Notes: generated by a model not told the origin, from the letters alone. Positions 45,781 through 56,049 are shown, counted from the stretch's first letter. The stretch is DNA of 64,000 nt from Pectinophora gossypiella (GCF_024362695.1 NC_065406.1:12586001-12650000); one strand, 5' to 3'. Numbers and translations: made by a program.

Positions 45781-48536
45781 TTTTTTTTTTTTTTTTTTTT
45801 TTTTTACGAGGAGAAATCCATCATGGATACCCAGCCGCCCGGGGAAAGCGACTGGGTTATGTGAGACTCCTACTCACTAAAACTCCTCGGTGTTCCACTC
45901 CCTTCGCCGGTTGACGGGTGTCCGGGGACGTTGGCACACTCTTCCGTGCACCCGTCGGCGTTGTCCGATTCGGACACTCCCTGAATTCAGGATGGGAGGA
46001 GCTGTCCACCCTGAACCTCCGATGTTATGTGATCTGCCGGGAACACACGGCAGACCACATCCTCCACGAGCCCTAGATGGAATCGGGCGACGGAATTTCC
46101 CCGCTTCCGTCGCCCGAGGGCTTGGCTAACTAGGCAAGAGTTGGCGAGCAAATACCCCCCTTCTCCGCCCAGTACGCCTTCGTCGGATAGGATCCGAGAG
46201 GGGGTCGTCCTCTCGGGTCCGTTCGGCAGCCTCCTTCTGTGCCACCATGTCCTCACAGAAGGAGACCATCGCCTCCCACGCTCTCTTGCTGCCAACCATG
46301 GCGTTGACCACGGCTGGCAGCGAGAGGTCGTTCCCGACCACCGAGGCGAGCGCCGCTCGCTGTTGCGCCCATTCTGGACAGACCCCCAGTGTATGGTCGG
46401 CGGTGTCGTCACTGCAAGCGCAATGGTGACACACTGCCAACGGCTCCCTGCCGGCTATGTGGCACAGATATCTGCCGAAGCTACCATGCCCCGACAGTAT
46501 CTGCACCAGCCTAAAGGTGAGCGAGCCGTGACGTCGGTTCACCCATTCCTTTAGGACTGGGCGAACAGCCGCCACGGTCCGCAAGCCAGCGCACGGCTCT
46601 TCCAGTCGCTGCCTCCACCTTCGCAGCAGACTGCGTTGAGCGCGCTTTCTCCATCTGGCCAGGTCTTCGAAGTCTAGGCCATCTTGTTGCTCCTTCGCTT
46701 CCGCACATCTCACGTAGACCTCCGCAAGAACCTCGGCATCGAGGTCCCACGGAGGCGTGCCCGCAAGGACACATGCCGCCTCGTGTGAGATGGTGCGGTA
46801 TCCTCGGATGACTCTGACTGCCATGACCCGCTGCGCGCGATACAGCAAGGTCTTGTTCGGGGCAGTCAGAGCCCCGACCCACACCGGTGCGCCATAGAGC
46901 GCCATTGAGCGCACGACGCCGGTATATAACCGACGGCACGTGCCGCTTGGACCTCCCAGATTGGGCAACAACCTCCCAAGCGCAGACGCCGCACTGATAA
47001 GTTTGGGAGCCAATCTCCGGAAATGTTCCCGGAAATTCCATTTCGGATCGAGATAAAGTCCCAGATATTTCATCTGAGGCTTTACCCCGACCCGACAGCC
47101 ACCAATGACAATGCAGGCGCCCGCAGGTGGCCCCTTCCGTGGACCGTGGAAACACAGTGCCTCGGTTTTATTGAGGGCCACCTTTAGGCCCAGCGACTCA
47201 ATGCGTTCCACAACTCGCTGGACGCCATCTGTAGCGAGCGCAGCCGCCTCTTCGTAATTCTCCCCCCGGGCCGTGACCAGAGTGTCATCTGCATAGCAGA
47301 CGATGTTAAGGCCCGAGGGAAGATCGCCCCGCAAGGTCCAGTCGAACCCAATGTTCCACAAGAGTGGTCCCAGGACCGACCCCTGTGGAACACCACATTC
47401 CATGGCCCTCCGATGCAGAGTTCCATCCCGCCCAGCGTAAAGGACCTCCCTATTAGATAGGTAAACCTCTATCAGCCTCCGCAAGTATTGAGGCAGGCGG
47501 TGATACCGGATTGCCTCAAGGATGCTGTCGAAAGGCAGGGAGTTGAAAGCGTTGGCGATGTCCAAGGACACCGCCAACAGCACACCGCCAGAGACAACCG
47601 CTTCCTCCGAGAGAGCCTTTACGCGCATGACCGCATCAATGGTCGATCGGCTCACTTGGAACCCGAATTGGTTGTCCGACAGATCCGGGCCTACGCTGGA
47701 TAGGTGCTGAGTGATACGGGAGGCAATGATACGCTCGAAGAGCTTTCCCGTATCATCCAGCAGAACTATCGGACGGTAGGCAGAGGGTGACTCTGCGGGG
47801 CGCCCATCCTTCCTAAGAAGAACTAACCGTCCTTCCTTCCAGCAAGTCGGGAACTGACCCGACGCTAAACAGGCGTCAAGAAGCTCGGCTAGGTGAGCTC
47901 CCAACTGGTTCAACGCCAGTGTCAGCACCCGACCCGGGACTCCGTCTGGTCCGGGCGCGGTGTTCTTGGCCCGCAACCTGAGCGTAGCCGCACGAACCTC
48001 CACCGATCTTAGAGGAGGGACCTCATCAGCCTCGTCATCCTCGAAAGGATCCGCCATCGTCGGGGGCGCGTGATCGGTTCTGTCAGGGAACAGTGCCGTC
48101 ACCACGTCGTCCAACAGTCGAGGCTGCAGGGTTTCCGTGATCGGGGGCGCCTGTGGGCGAAATTTGCATCTCGCCGCACGGTACGGGCGTCCCCACGGAT
48201 CCCTGTTGAGATTCTCCAGCATCTCCTGCCTGGAGAGGGTTTTGGACCTGCTGATGGCCAGTTGAAGGGTCTTTTTGGACTGGCTGTAGATGTTATGCAG
48301 CAGGTCCTCCCTTTCTTCGCTGCGACTCTGCAGTCTCCGGTATCTGGTGAACTCTCGACGCGCCGCAACGCAAGCCTTGCGCAGCTCAGCTATGTCTTGA
48401 GTCCACCAGTATACCGCTCGCCTTGGGGGCTGCCTCTTCGCACGAGGCATAGCCGCGTCGCATATCCGCGTCAGAACCTCTCTGAATCTGAGGGCACCCT
48501 CGTGCACCCCTGCTGGGTCTACAGGCTGCATGGTCC
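45781..48536 (-). mobile_element. R1-clade LINE, 5'-truncated copy with 14-bp target duplication
   Basis: The poly(A) (25 T on the + strand) starts at 45781. TACTTACTTTAACC precedes it (45767-45780) and reappears at 48537-48550 beyond the truncated 5' end. The copy keeps most of the reverse-transcriptase ORF and a roughly 320-base 3' UTR; the endonuclease half is absent. Confidence 0.9.
46126..48531 (-). CDS. Reverse transcriptase of the R1-clade LINE (N-terminus missing)
   Basis: The frame is open for 801 residues without stop or shift. Landmarks are PGPDG (193-197), LDIANAFN (323-330), GVPQGSVLGP (380-389), the catalytic YADD (413-416) and a C-terminal CCHC knuckle (C701, C704, H713, C718). 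GC-rich codons set it apart from the AT-rich surroundings. The CCHC after the reverse transcriptase and the GVPQGS form suit the R1 clade, which includes rDNA-specific R1 and the telomere-specific TRAS and SART lines. The upstream apurinic-type endonuclease was cut off on insertion, so the copy cannot move by itself. The methionine used as start is simply the first in the fragment. Confidence 0.85.
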   Translation of the reverse strand: MQPVDPAGVHEGALRFREVLTRICDAAMPRAKRQPPRRAVYWWTQDIAELRKACVAARREFTRYRRLQSRSEEREDLLHNIYSQSKKTLQLAISRSKTLSRQEMLENLNRDPWGRPYRAARCKFRPQAPPITETLQPRLLDDVVTALFPDRTDHAPPTMADPFEDDEADEVPPLRSVEVRAATLRLRAKNTAPGPDGVPGRVLTLALNQLGAHLAELLDACLASGQFPTCWKEGRLVLLRKDGRPAESPSAYRPIVLLDDTGKLFERIIASRITQHLSSVGPDLSDNQFGFQVSRSTIDAVMRVKALSEEAVVSGGVLLAVSLDIANAFNSLPFDSILEAIRYHRLPQYLRRLIEVYLSNREVLYAGRDGTLHRRAMECGVPQGSVLGPLLWNIGFDWTLRGDLPSGLNIVCYADDTLVTARGENYEEAAALATDGVQRVVERIESLGLKVALNKTEALCFHGPRKGPPAGACIVIGGCRVGVKPQMKYLGLYLDPKWNFREHFRRLAPKLISAASALGRLLPNLGGPSGTCRRLYTGVVRSMALYGAPVWVGALTAPNKTLLYRAQRVMAVRVIRGYRTISHEAACVLAGTPPWDLDAEVLAEVYVRCAEAKEQQDGLDFEDLARWRKRAQRSLLRRWRQRLEEPCAGLRTVAAVRPVLKEWVNRRHGSLTFRLVQILSGHGSFGRYLCHIAGREPLAVCHHCACSDDTADHTLGVCPEWAQQRAALASVVGNDLSLPAVVNAMVGSKRAWEAMVSFCEDMVAQKEAAERTREDDPLSDPIRRRRTGRRRGVFARQLLPS

Positions 48537-48550
48537 TACTTACTTTAACC

Positions 48551-49144
48551 TTTTTTTTTTTTTTTTACGAGGAGAAATCCGTCATGGATACCCAGCCGCC
48601 CGGGGAAAGCGACTGGGTTATGTGAGACTCCTACTCACTAAAACTCCTCGGTGTTCCACTCCGTTCGCCGATTGGCGGGTGTCCGGGAACGTTGGCACAC
48701 TCTTCCGTGCACCCGTCGGCGCCGTCCGATTCGGACTCTCCCTGGGTTCAGGATGGGAGGAGCAGTCCATCCTGATCTCCGATATTATGTGATCTGCCGG
48801 GAACACACGGCAGATCACAGCCTCCACAGCCCTTGATGGATTGAGCGACGGGATTTCCCCGCTCCCGTCGCCCAAGGGCTAACCGGGCAAGAGTTGGCGA
48901 GCAAATACCCCCCTTCTCCGCCCAGTTCTTCTGCGTCGGATAGGAGCAGAGAGGGGGTCGTCCTCTCTTGTCCGCTCCGCTGCCTCCTTCTGCGCCACCA
49001 CGTCCTCGCAGAAAGAGACCATCGCGTCCCAGGCTCTCTTGCTGCCCACCATGGCCATGACCACAGCTGGCAGCGAGAGGTCGCCTCCAACCTCTGTAAC
49101 GAGCGCTGCTCGTTGCTGCGCCCACGCTGGACAGACCCCCAGCG
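48551..49144 (-). mobile_element. Second R1-clade LINE copy, short 3' fragment
   Basis: The poly(A) (16 T) begins at 48551 after the same TTTAACC. The 3' UTR matches the first copy at roughly nine bases in ten by eye. The last 61 codons or so of the ORF (frame 49064-48879, ending FARQLLPG) are kept. TTTAACC at 48544-48550 recurs at 49145-49151, a 7-base target duplication. Confidence 0.85.
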
Positions 49145-49146
49145 TT

Positions 49147-49181
49147 TAACCTAACCTAACCTAACCTAACCTAACCTAACC
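49147..49181. repeat. Interstitial telomere-type tract, (TAACC)7
   Basis: Seven perfect TAACC units, i.e. TTAGG on the minus strand, the canonical insect telomere repeat. It lies directly at the 5' junction of the second R1-clade copy and runs into the MITE at 49177. Confidence 0.95.
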
Positions 49182-49290
49182 CTTTCACGGACAGAAACCA
49201 TGGGTCATTGATGGTTCATAATAGGTAGTATGAGAGTATGACAATTTGGAATCGGAACGTCATTAGACGTTCTGTCCTTGAAAGTGTTAA
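49177..49290. mobile_element. piggyBac-like MITE, copy 1
   Basis: The left end CCCTTTCACGGACAGAA and the reversed right end CACTTTCAAGGACAGAAC are inverted. The right flank is TTAA; the left flank is CTAA, merged with the telomere-type tract. The interior GGTTCATAATAGGTA and GGAATCGGAACGTCATTAG is shared with copy 2 at 53359. TTAA targets and CCC-type termini are the piggyBac pattern. Confidence 0.7.
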
Positions 49291-49328
49291 TGTCCAGTTA
49301 TTTTATATGATTTATTTTTATAACTATA

Positions 49329-49735
49329 CAGGTTGTAAGTGTAAAATTTTGAGGGTTGATACAGAACATGAATCTGAGTTAATGTCAAGTGGAATTTTTC
49401 GTCGCAAAAGTGGAACTGATAATAATTTAAAAAGTACCTTTTAAATTTTTCATGTTAATTGATATCAACTCAGAATCATGGTCTGAATCATTCTCCTCAG
49501 TGTTCGTTGCTGTTTTACTAACACCCATACATACTCGTATGGCTAAGCTACCTGTACGTATTTGTGTGTGAGTGACATCGTGACGAATACTAAGGGGAAT
49601 GATTCAGCTCATTATTATGAGTTAATATCAAGTGGAATTTTATATCGAAGAATTGAAAATTGAAAAAAAAATCATGAATATTGCGACTATTAACTTAGGA
49701 TCATGAGTTGAATCATCCCCCAGTAATATCTTAAC
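49329..49735. mobile_element. Two-unit foldback MITE (CAGGGTG family), diverged copy
   Basis: Units at 49329-49525 and 49568-49735 are joined by the linker CATACTCGTATGGC...CTGTACGTATTTGTG. An extra arm piece (ATTCCGTCGCAAAAGTATGG) follows at 49750-49770. Confidence 0.7.
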
Positions 49736-50194
49736 GAAAACTGAATAGAATATTCCGTCGCAAAAGTATGGACCTGAAAATACTTAAAAAGATGTAGAGT
49801 AGGTTATACAAAACTAACAACATACTTATAGCGCAATTTCAGTTTATAGACATAATGTAATGTTTTTACAACATGAAAAAAAAAACATTGGTAATTTTAT
49901 TTATTAACATAATGTCGTTTGACATCAATATCCATATTTTTGACGCCACAAAAAACTGTTTACCACAATATGTTATTAAACAATAATTTAGCGTATTGCC
50001 CACAAAAAAGTGAATGACGGAGAAGCCGCGACCTCTTGACAATTTTTATCAAATATAAGTAAGTATATTTACTGATTACACGGAGTATTATTTATCAGTT
50101 GTAGTAGATATCATTATATATTAAGTTATCAATATTTGTTTACTAATAAAAACATGTGGGAGTTTCTCCACCAACCCGTACTTTGGAGTAGGCT

Positions 50195-50372
50195 CGGTCC
50201 ATTGTTTTAAGTTTACGCAGTTATTGTTTCATACTTAAAACACATAATAACGGGTTCTTACCGCGTTTAAAATAGGGATATGAGACTCCCGATATTTCGA
50301 CGCTGTTGCAAGTGCTATGATCACGGGATGACTGATGAGATTGGAGTGGAGTAGGTAGATCTATAATTTTCT
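50195..50372 (+). repeat. Copy of the CGGGTTCTTACCGCG repeat family
   Basis: CATAATAACGGGTTCTTACC, GGGATATGAGACTCCCGATA, CAAGTGCTATGATCACGGG and ATTGGAGTGGAGTAGGTAG match the pair at 55297-55670. It ends where the (TAA)n tail of the next LINE begins. Confidence 0.65.
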
Positions 50373-50382
50373 ACGGGCAGAC

Positions 50383-52095
50383 ATAATAATAATAATAATA
50401 ATAATAATATTTATTGACAAAAATATCGGTACATAGTTTTCCTTAAGTTAAGCATAATTGACATGAATATAATTGAGTAGGTACCATAGCCGACTAAGTA
50501 TATAAATACTTGTATTTCAGTCTATGATGCCTCTCTCCTGGAGAAAGACACAAAAATATAGCCAGCATACAATCCTATGTTTCCGACAGAGTCAACAATA
50601 AAGTTACTATCATACAAAAGGTTGTGAACCTCTCTTTGTGTAAGATGTAAGTGTACGTGAGTGATTGTGAGAGGGTGTGTGAGAAGAGTAAATACAATGT
50701 TCTTATAACTAATCATTAAATTGAATACAAAGTAGATTTTTAAAGGATTCATACATAAGTTTAAGGGTCTGACTGATATATAATATACATGTAATTGCAA
50801 TTTATTTTAATCATGACAAAATATGTAATAATTCTTCAGTGTCGTCATACGATAATTTTTGTAACCACTTAGCTGTTTTGGTTTTACAGTCATAATGATT
50901 CATCGAATATATTGATATATATTTATTCAACTTATTGTATAGGTAGGCCCCTATAAAGCAGAAAAACCTTTTTGAGAAGGCCGTACTAAAATTAGAAGAC
51001 CTGTGACAAACTACATCACACCTACGTTTCAATAGACTACCTGGGTCATACGTTAGCTCACAATGCTGTCTGAGTATGATGCTTAATATGAATAATTGTC
51101 GCACGGTAAGAACTTCCCAAGATTGATAGAGGAGCCGTGTTGGATAAAGATAGGGTTTGAAAGAGCTAACCTTTAAGACTGCTCGTTGAGCTACCTCTAG
51201 GGACTTAAGTTTTGTTTTAGGAACCCCACCCCATGACGATATACAATATGTCAGCAGTGATTGACATAGAGCAAAATATACCTGCCGCAATAGTGTTCTG
51301 TCAGCAACATGTCTTAGATATTTAAATATATATATAAGCTTACGAACCCTACCGCATAGTAATTCAATGTGGTTATTGAAGTTTAAATTGTGGTCTACAA
51401 TAATTCCCAGGTATTTTATTGTAGAGGAGCGTTCAAGGGCTAGACACGAGCAAAATTCAGATTCAGAGATACGGCAGGTGTGATTAAGAATTTTAAAGTT
51501 TTGAAAAAGATGGGAGACATTACGAATTGAGAAAGTTAAATATTTAGTTTTATTAGCATTTAGGGTAAGTGCATTCTCTGATAGCCAATTAGAAACTTTA
51601 TCAAAGCCACCTTGAGCATAAGTGAAAACATCCTGCCAAGCCTTACCTGAGAATAGAAGTACAGTATCGTCAGCATATGAAATTAGGCTTCCTGACGAGA
51701 GATCTATTTGGCAGAGGTCATTAATATAAATTAAAAATAGTGTTGGACCAAGAATACTACCTTGCGGTACACCATAAGTAATGGGAAGCGCTGAGCTAAC
51801 GTACCTACCAACCGATGTACACTGATATCTGTCAGTCAAATAGCTCCTAAACAGTGTGAGTTCATTGCCTCGAATGCCAAAACCTTCGAGTTTATTAAGT
51901 AGAATAGGAACAGAGACTGCATCAAAGGCCTTAGCCAGGTCTAAAAATATACCAATACATTTATTACCCGCATCAAGATTAGTGCAGACATAATTAGTTA
52001 AATTATGAACTGCATCGTTGGCGGATTTTTTTCGACGAAAGCCATATTGGTTTTTTGATAAAAGGTTGTTCTTCTCTAGGAATATATATATTACA
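50383..52095 (-). mobile_element. CR1/Jockey-group LINE, 5'-truncated, (TAA)n tail
   Basis: A 3' tail of about nine ATT units (50383-50410 as TAA on the + strand), a 400-base 3' UTR and a partial ORF to about 52095. No target duplication was identified. Confidence 0.8.
50811..52095 (-). CDS. Reverse transcriptase fragment of the CR1/Jockey-group LINE
   Basis: About 428 codons are open from the truncation point to TGA at 50811. The order of motifs is NQYGFR (fingers), GIFLDLAKAFD (first catalytic aspartate), YGVPQGSILGP and SYADDTVLLF (catalytic pair). A C-terminal thumb region without CCHC follows. The frame continues upstream of the first ATG-like codon, so that codon is not a real start. 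The clade within the CR1/Jockey group cannot be fixed by eye. The endonuclease and ORF1 are lost. Confidence 0.85.
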
Positions 52096-52159
52096 TATCT
52101 ACCCTCTTTCTTTGCCGCTTGTTTATGTATTTGATATCGGAATGTTATTATGTGTTTTA

Positions 52160-52215
52160 ATTAAGCTCGGTCCCCCATCCGATCAAGGCCTACAGGCCTT
52201 TGCCCAATAGTAGGA
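52160..52215 (+). mobile_element. RTE-type tail fragment
   Basis: GATCAAGGCCTACAGGCC and TTTGCCCAATAGTAGGACG resemble RTE 3' ends. Confidence 0.4.
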
Positions 52216-52318
52216 CGTATAGAATTTTATACTTATGTAATACAATAGGTAAGTATGTTGGTAAGTATAATTATTTACCTACAACTATATACATAGTACA
52301 GGGGGGTTAAAAGGTCAC

Positions 52319-52640
52319 ATTGGTTTCCAACTAGTCAAATAAGTTACTTTTTACTTAACGTCAAAACACGAATTACTTATGGAATTTGTTTGAAAAAACA
52401 CACTATGACGTCATTGAGAACGTGATAAAATGTCTGACTTATTATTACGTTTTTATTCATTTAAAATAAATAAATTAAATACATAAAATGAACTGTTTTT
52501 CGCTAGCTTTTGTTCTGTCTTTATTTAGTAATAAGAATTTCATAATTAATATTGAACCTAGTACACGACCTAATTGGGCAGTTTCCTAGGTTCAGAATTT
52601 CAAAGATAAATTATGAAATTCTGATTACCAAATAAAAAAG
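52319..52640. repeat. Rearranged copy of the 27159-27329 MITE with a palindromic end
   Basis: GGTTTCCAACTAGTCAAATA and TTTTTACTTAACGTCAAAAC match the left part of 27159. Then TTCTGTCTTTATTTAGTAAT (52516) and its reversed partner up to ACCAAATAAAAAAG (52640) fold back. Confidence 0.5.
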
Positions 52641-52876
52641 ATCTTTTCTTTTTTCTATTTGAATTTATTAAATTATTTAGGTATTTATAAGATTATTGAG
52701 GCTAATTAAGTTTCGTTTATTTTATGGGAATTGTTATAACAGTACAACATTGGTATAACTGTACGGGATACTTTCATAAAATATTAATTAAGTACTTTAA
52801 TATTGACTGAAATTCGTCACCATACAGTGTGTTACTTTCTTTTATACTTTTACGTACCTATATTTTTTTTACAGAC

Positions 52877-53232
52877 GGACTTACCAGGCTACGATTCCCA
52901 AAAAAAATATAGATGGCGCTGTCCAGAATTGCCTTCGTTTAACCTTCTAATTACGCGGATAACAGACGTTGCATCTCTTATCTTTGTTTTTGGGTATAAA
53001 TGATGACCCTTGTTGTTACATCCAGGCACAACACATCTTCCATCCATTATTATTCTCATCAAAATAAAGAGAAGCGACATAGGTACCAAAATAATTATAT
53101 ACGTATCTGATGCAAATATCAAGCAACAATCATTTTTGTATATACTTCTGCAATTGGATTATATTTTTGAGTAGGCACTTATCGTGGTTAATCTGAAGAG
53201 CGCTATCTGCATTGTATTCAATTTTAGAGTTT
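52877..53232 (-). mobile_element. THAP-carrying non-autonomous transposon
   Basis: The left terminus (GGCTACGATTCCC, then AATATAGATGGCGCTGTCCA) is mirrored at the right end (GAGCGCTATCTGCATTG). The terminus is also found at 7925-7970 and 14971-15020. The interior holds the start of a THAP-type frame. Confidence 0.6.
52889..53047 (-). pseudogene. N-terminal THAP-type zinc finger fragment of a transposase-like ORF
   Basis: From ATG at 53047 the frame reads MDGRCVVPGCNNKGHHLYP, then about 33 more residues to a stop at 52889. A CxxxxC near an N-terminal Met followed by a basic stretch is the beginning of a C2CH THAP domain. The C..H half is absent because the frame runs into the transposon terminus. 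THAP domains are known in P-element-like and some Harbinger-related (ISL2EU) transposases. Which it was cannot be told. Confidence 0.5.
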
Positions 53233-53358
53233 AATATCATAAACTTAGAATATTTTTGCGTTCATATAATAAGTATAACTAAGCAATGAACAGTACTTAA
53301 AGGATATTTGTATTGAAAAAAATACTAAAATATTATTTTGGACTACGTTGTACTTCGT

Positions 53359-53465
53359 TTAACCCTTTTACGGACAGAGATCATGAGCCACTGATGGTTC
53401 ATAATAGGTAATATGACACCTTGGAATCGGAACGTCATTAGACGTTCGGTCCTTGAAAGTGTTAA
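53359..53465. mobile_element. piggyBac-like MITE, copy 2, with TTAA on both sides
   Basis: TTAA at 53359-53362 and 53462-53465 flank CCCTTTTACGGACAGAG at the left and, reversed, CACTTTCAAGGACCGAAC at the right. Total 107 bases. It shares GGAATCGGAACGTCATTAG with copy 1. Confidence 0.8.
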
Positions 53466-53469
53466 GTGA

Positions 53470-54470
53470 ATAATATTTTGAAAATTTTATTTACAAACAA
53501 AAGACATCAACGCGGTTTCACTCTTGATTTAATACTTAGGTGTAGAGTTACATCACTGGAACATTGTAGAACGCTTATCTAGACACGCGGCAGTGTGTTA
53601 ACAAGCTCGCATGGTACAATTAAGTAACAAATCTTTAATCTTAGTAAACTATTTTAAACGGGTCGATACGTAATGCGAATCTTTAATTGTGAATATAATA
53701 AATTTTAACTTTGATTATGTGCGTAACCATGGTCGTGCCACCATGAAAATATTTGCAGTTGTATACACGTTACCTCATACATTGTGCAGAAGTCACCTGC
53801 ATTATATTTTATAAGTAGCGCGACAATACAATACAATACAGTAATACAATACAATACAACACAATACAATATTTCAAATATGCACATATTACTAGCTTTT
53901 ATTTAGGGGTTTCCTTGTATTTTCGATAATTACGATGAACTGATAACATGACTTATTACCAAATCTTGCATAAAACATGTAAGTACTTATCGGCAACATG
54001 ATTATGTTGTCTTAATAAATAAAGATCCCAAAATAATATAAATAAAAATAAAAGTTTAAAAATTAAAACCCGACTACTGAAACAAGATTTTTCCGTAGTC
54101 GTGTATTAGTTTTCAAACTTTTGTTTTTATTGTAAATTGTCTTTTAGCAACATCCTTTTCACTACATGTCCTTTTAGTAAATTGTCCTTTTCTTAAACCA
54201 AAATCCTGGACCTTCTTTTACGTGATTTAAATCACATATTTTAAGCTAGTTTTAGAAAATATGTGTCATGTTTAACGACATTATTTACTTATAGCGACGC
54301 CGGGGGACAAACAATGTGATAAAATTGATATTTTGTTTCTTGTTTGGGGTAAACAGAAAAAATAGGTTAGGTTAGTACCTACCCTATATTGGTCCATATA
54401 AAACTTCCATTGTTTAGTTATAAGTGTAGTTAAAAGTTATTTAGAATGCACAAGACTAGGGTCAATATAT
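53470..54470. other. Intergenic AT-rich stretch
   Basis: A short (AATAC)n-like run (AATACAATACAATACAG) at 53825-53865. Nothing else recognised. Confidence 0.45.
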
Positions 54471-54477
54471 AATTGTC

Positions 54478-54895
54478 CGAAATAAAGTATATTTTATTTT
54501 TTTTATTTTTATAATATTTAATTGATGAGACCAGCCTGGATCGTGGATAAACACAGACACTCACAAATCTTTTAATAAAAAAAAAATAAGCGGAAAAATA
54601 ATACATAACCCCCCAGGCTATATTTTTACCGGCCCTCGAGAAAGTAAGTTTCTTTTTTTTGACGTGACTTATTGTAGATTTGCCGCAAATGGCATTAACT
54701 ACTTGACCGAACAAATGGGAAGCGCTGAGGGCTCTCACCCGGTACAACATTTAAGACACCAGGCCTGAGGGTGCCCAGTTGGGCGCGAACCTCGGCTCGG
54801 AGCATCGTCTGAGAGGAAAATATTTGACTCTAGTGGGTCGTGAGGGAAATCGTCAACCACGCCGGCGGGGTCTGTATCGTGGTTCTGAAAAAGAA
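54478..54895 (-). mobile_element. LINE 3'-end family, copy 5, with extra 3' segment
   Basis: 54653-54895 is the usual family (poly(A) then GACGTGACTTATTGTAGATT). Downstream of the poly(A) on the coding strand the next about 175 bases (54652-54478) match 58778-58893 plus 59202-59240. They include GCCTGGGGGGTTATGTATTA and TCAATTAAATATTATAAAA, then a second A-rich tail. Confidence 0.7.
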
Positions 54896-54959
54896 AGAGT
54901 AATGCGCAGAATACTTTTATAAATAAAGTAAGAAATACATACATTATAGTAAGCCACAT

Positions 54960-55295
54960 TCAGTAATGTGGCTTTATGAGTTTGAATTCATGTTTGCATC
55001 ATAGATAATTAATTCCCTACTTATTCTGTTGTGGTATAGTTTACAATTTTCTCTATGGTATGGTTAGGCATTATTAAGAAATATGTATTATACATATAAG
55101 TACGTATATATTATTGAGTATGTACGTATTATTATGTACAGTGTGTGTGTGTGTACAAGTAAATGTTGTTTTCATTTGCGAATACCATTAAATGGGCTTT
55201 GTTTTAATTTAATTTGTAAGCATTCATTATAATTATGGTTATAGTTGTTGGTACTCCGACTATTAATAAAATAAATAATAAAATATTAACTATAG
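54960..55295. other. Intergenic AT-rich stretch with a GT repeat
   Basis: (GT)7 near 55141-55154. No gene or repeat family recognised. Confidence 0.45.
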
Positions 55296-55296
55296 T

Positions 55297-55670
55297 TATT
55301 ATCATAATTAAAGCACATAATAACGGGTTCTTACCGCGTTTAAATGGGGATATGAGACTCCCGATATTTCATTATTATATATTCATTATTATTATTTCAT
55401 TATTATTTTTTTATTTTTTTCATTTTTTTTTATTTTTTATTTATTTATTTTTTTTTATTTTTATTTTTTATTTTTTTTATTTTTTATTTTTTTTATTATG
55501 GATCTACCTACTCCACTCCAATCTCATCAGTCATCCCGTGATCATGGCACTTGCAACAGTGTCGAAATATCGGGAGTCTCATATCCCCATTTAAACGCGG
55601 TAAGAACCCGTTATTATGTGCTTTAATTATGATAATAACCGCGTAAACTTAAAACAATGTATAGTTATTA
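55297..55670. repeat. Inverted pair of the CGGGTTCTTACCGCG repeat around a T-rich core
   Basis: The left arm (GCACATAATAACGGGTTCTT to GACTCCCGATATTTC) and the right copy (GAAATATCGGGAGTC to AAGAACCCGTTATTATGTGC) are near-perfect mirror images of about 73 bases. The right copy is longer and carries the same body as 50195-50372. About 120 bases of nearly pure T with some A separate them (55375-55498). Confidence 0.75.
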
Positions 55671-55674
55671 TATT

Positions 55675-56045
55675 AACCGTTGTTTTTGCACCGTCCCGCA
55701 TCCAACATTTTTATCCCTGATTTCTGGTAGTGGTTGCCTGGAAGAAACTGCTTCAGAGCAATTAGGCCGCCCATTTGTACTGTTGCCAAAATGCTTTGTT
55801 TGTGTGCAATAAAGGATATGTGATTTGATTTGTTAATTAAAAAGAAAATTGATATCACGCAGTTTTCAAGATTTGTAGTTCGGTTGATGGCTATAGGCTC
55901 GCCCCCTATTACATAATATACATTTCTGTCTACCCTTTTGCGGCTACGGGCGTGATGCTAAGTTATGCTGTAGGTTCAATTCCTCAGTCGGCTTTTACGA
56001 CTTACCATCATAAACAGCTGAGCGTATTCTGTGCATTCTTTACTT
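55675..56045. other. Intergenic stretch with a SINE-like fragment
   Basis: GTCTACCCTTTTGCGGCTAC and GGGCGTGATGC (55928-55960), then TAGGTTCAATTCCTCAGTCG with a B-box-like core, suggest a degenerate SINE. Confidence 0.4.
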
Positions 56046-56049
56046 CCAA

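Noticed and set aside
45781..45805. Homopolymer T tracts as terminators or promoters
   Set aside because: They are the poly(A) tails of minus-strand retroelements, as the adjoining target duplications show.
46511..47155. A 214-residue minus-strand frame inside the R1-clade ORF
   Set aside because: It overlaps the reverse transcriptase in another frame and has no motif; a GC-driven shadow.
46141..48792. Plus-strand frames of 137 and 240 residues over the R1-clade LINE
   Set aside because: Antisense to the open reverse-transcriptase frame; GC-rich sequence tends to leave such frames open.
49147..49181. A true chromosome end
   Set aside because: Only seven units, followed by ordinary MITE and intergenic sequence for another 15 kb; hence interstitial.
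55235..55594. A 119-residue frame with a phenylalanine/isoleucine-rich segment that looks like membrane helices
   Set aside because: The residues come from the T-rich low-complexity core of an inverted repeat.
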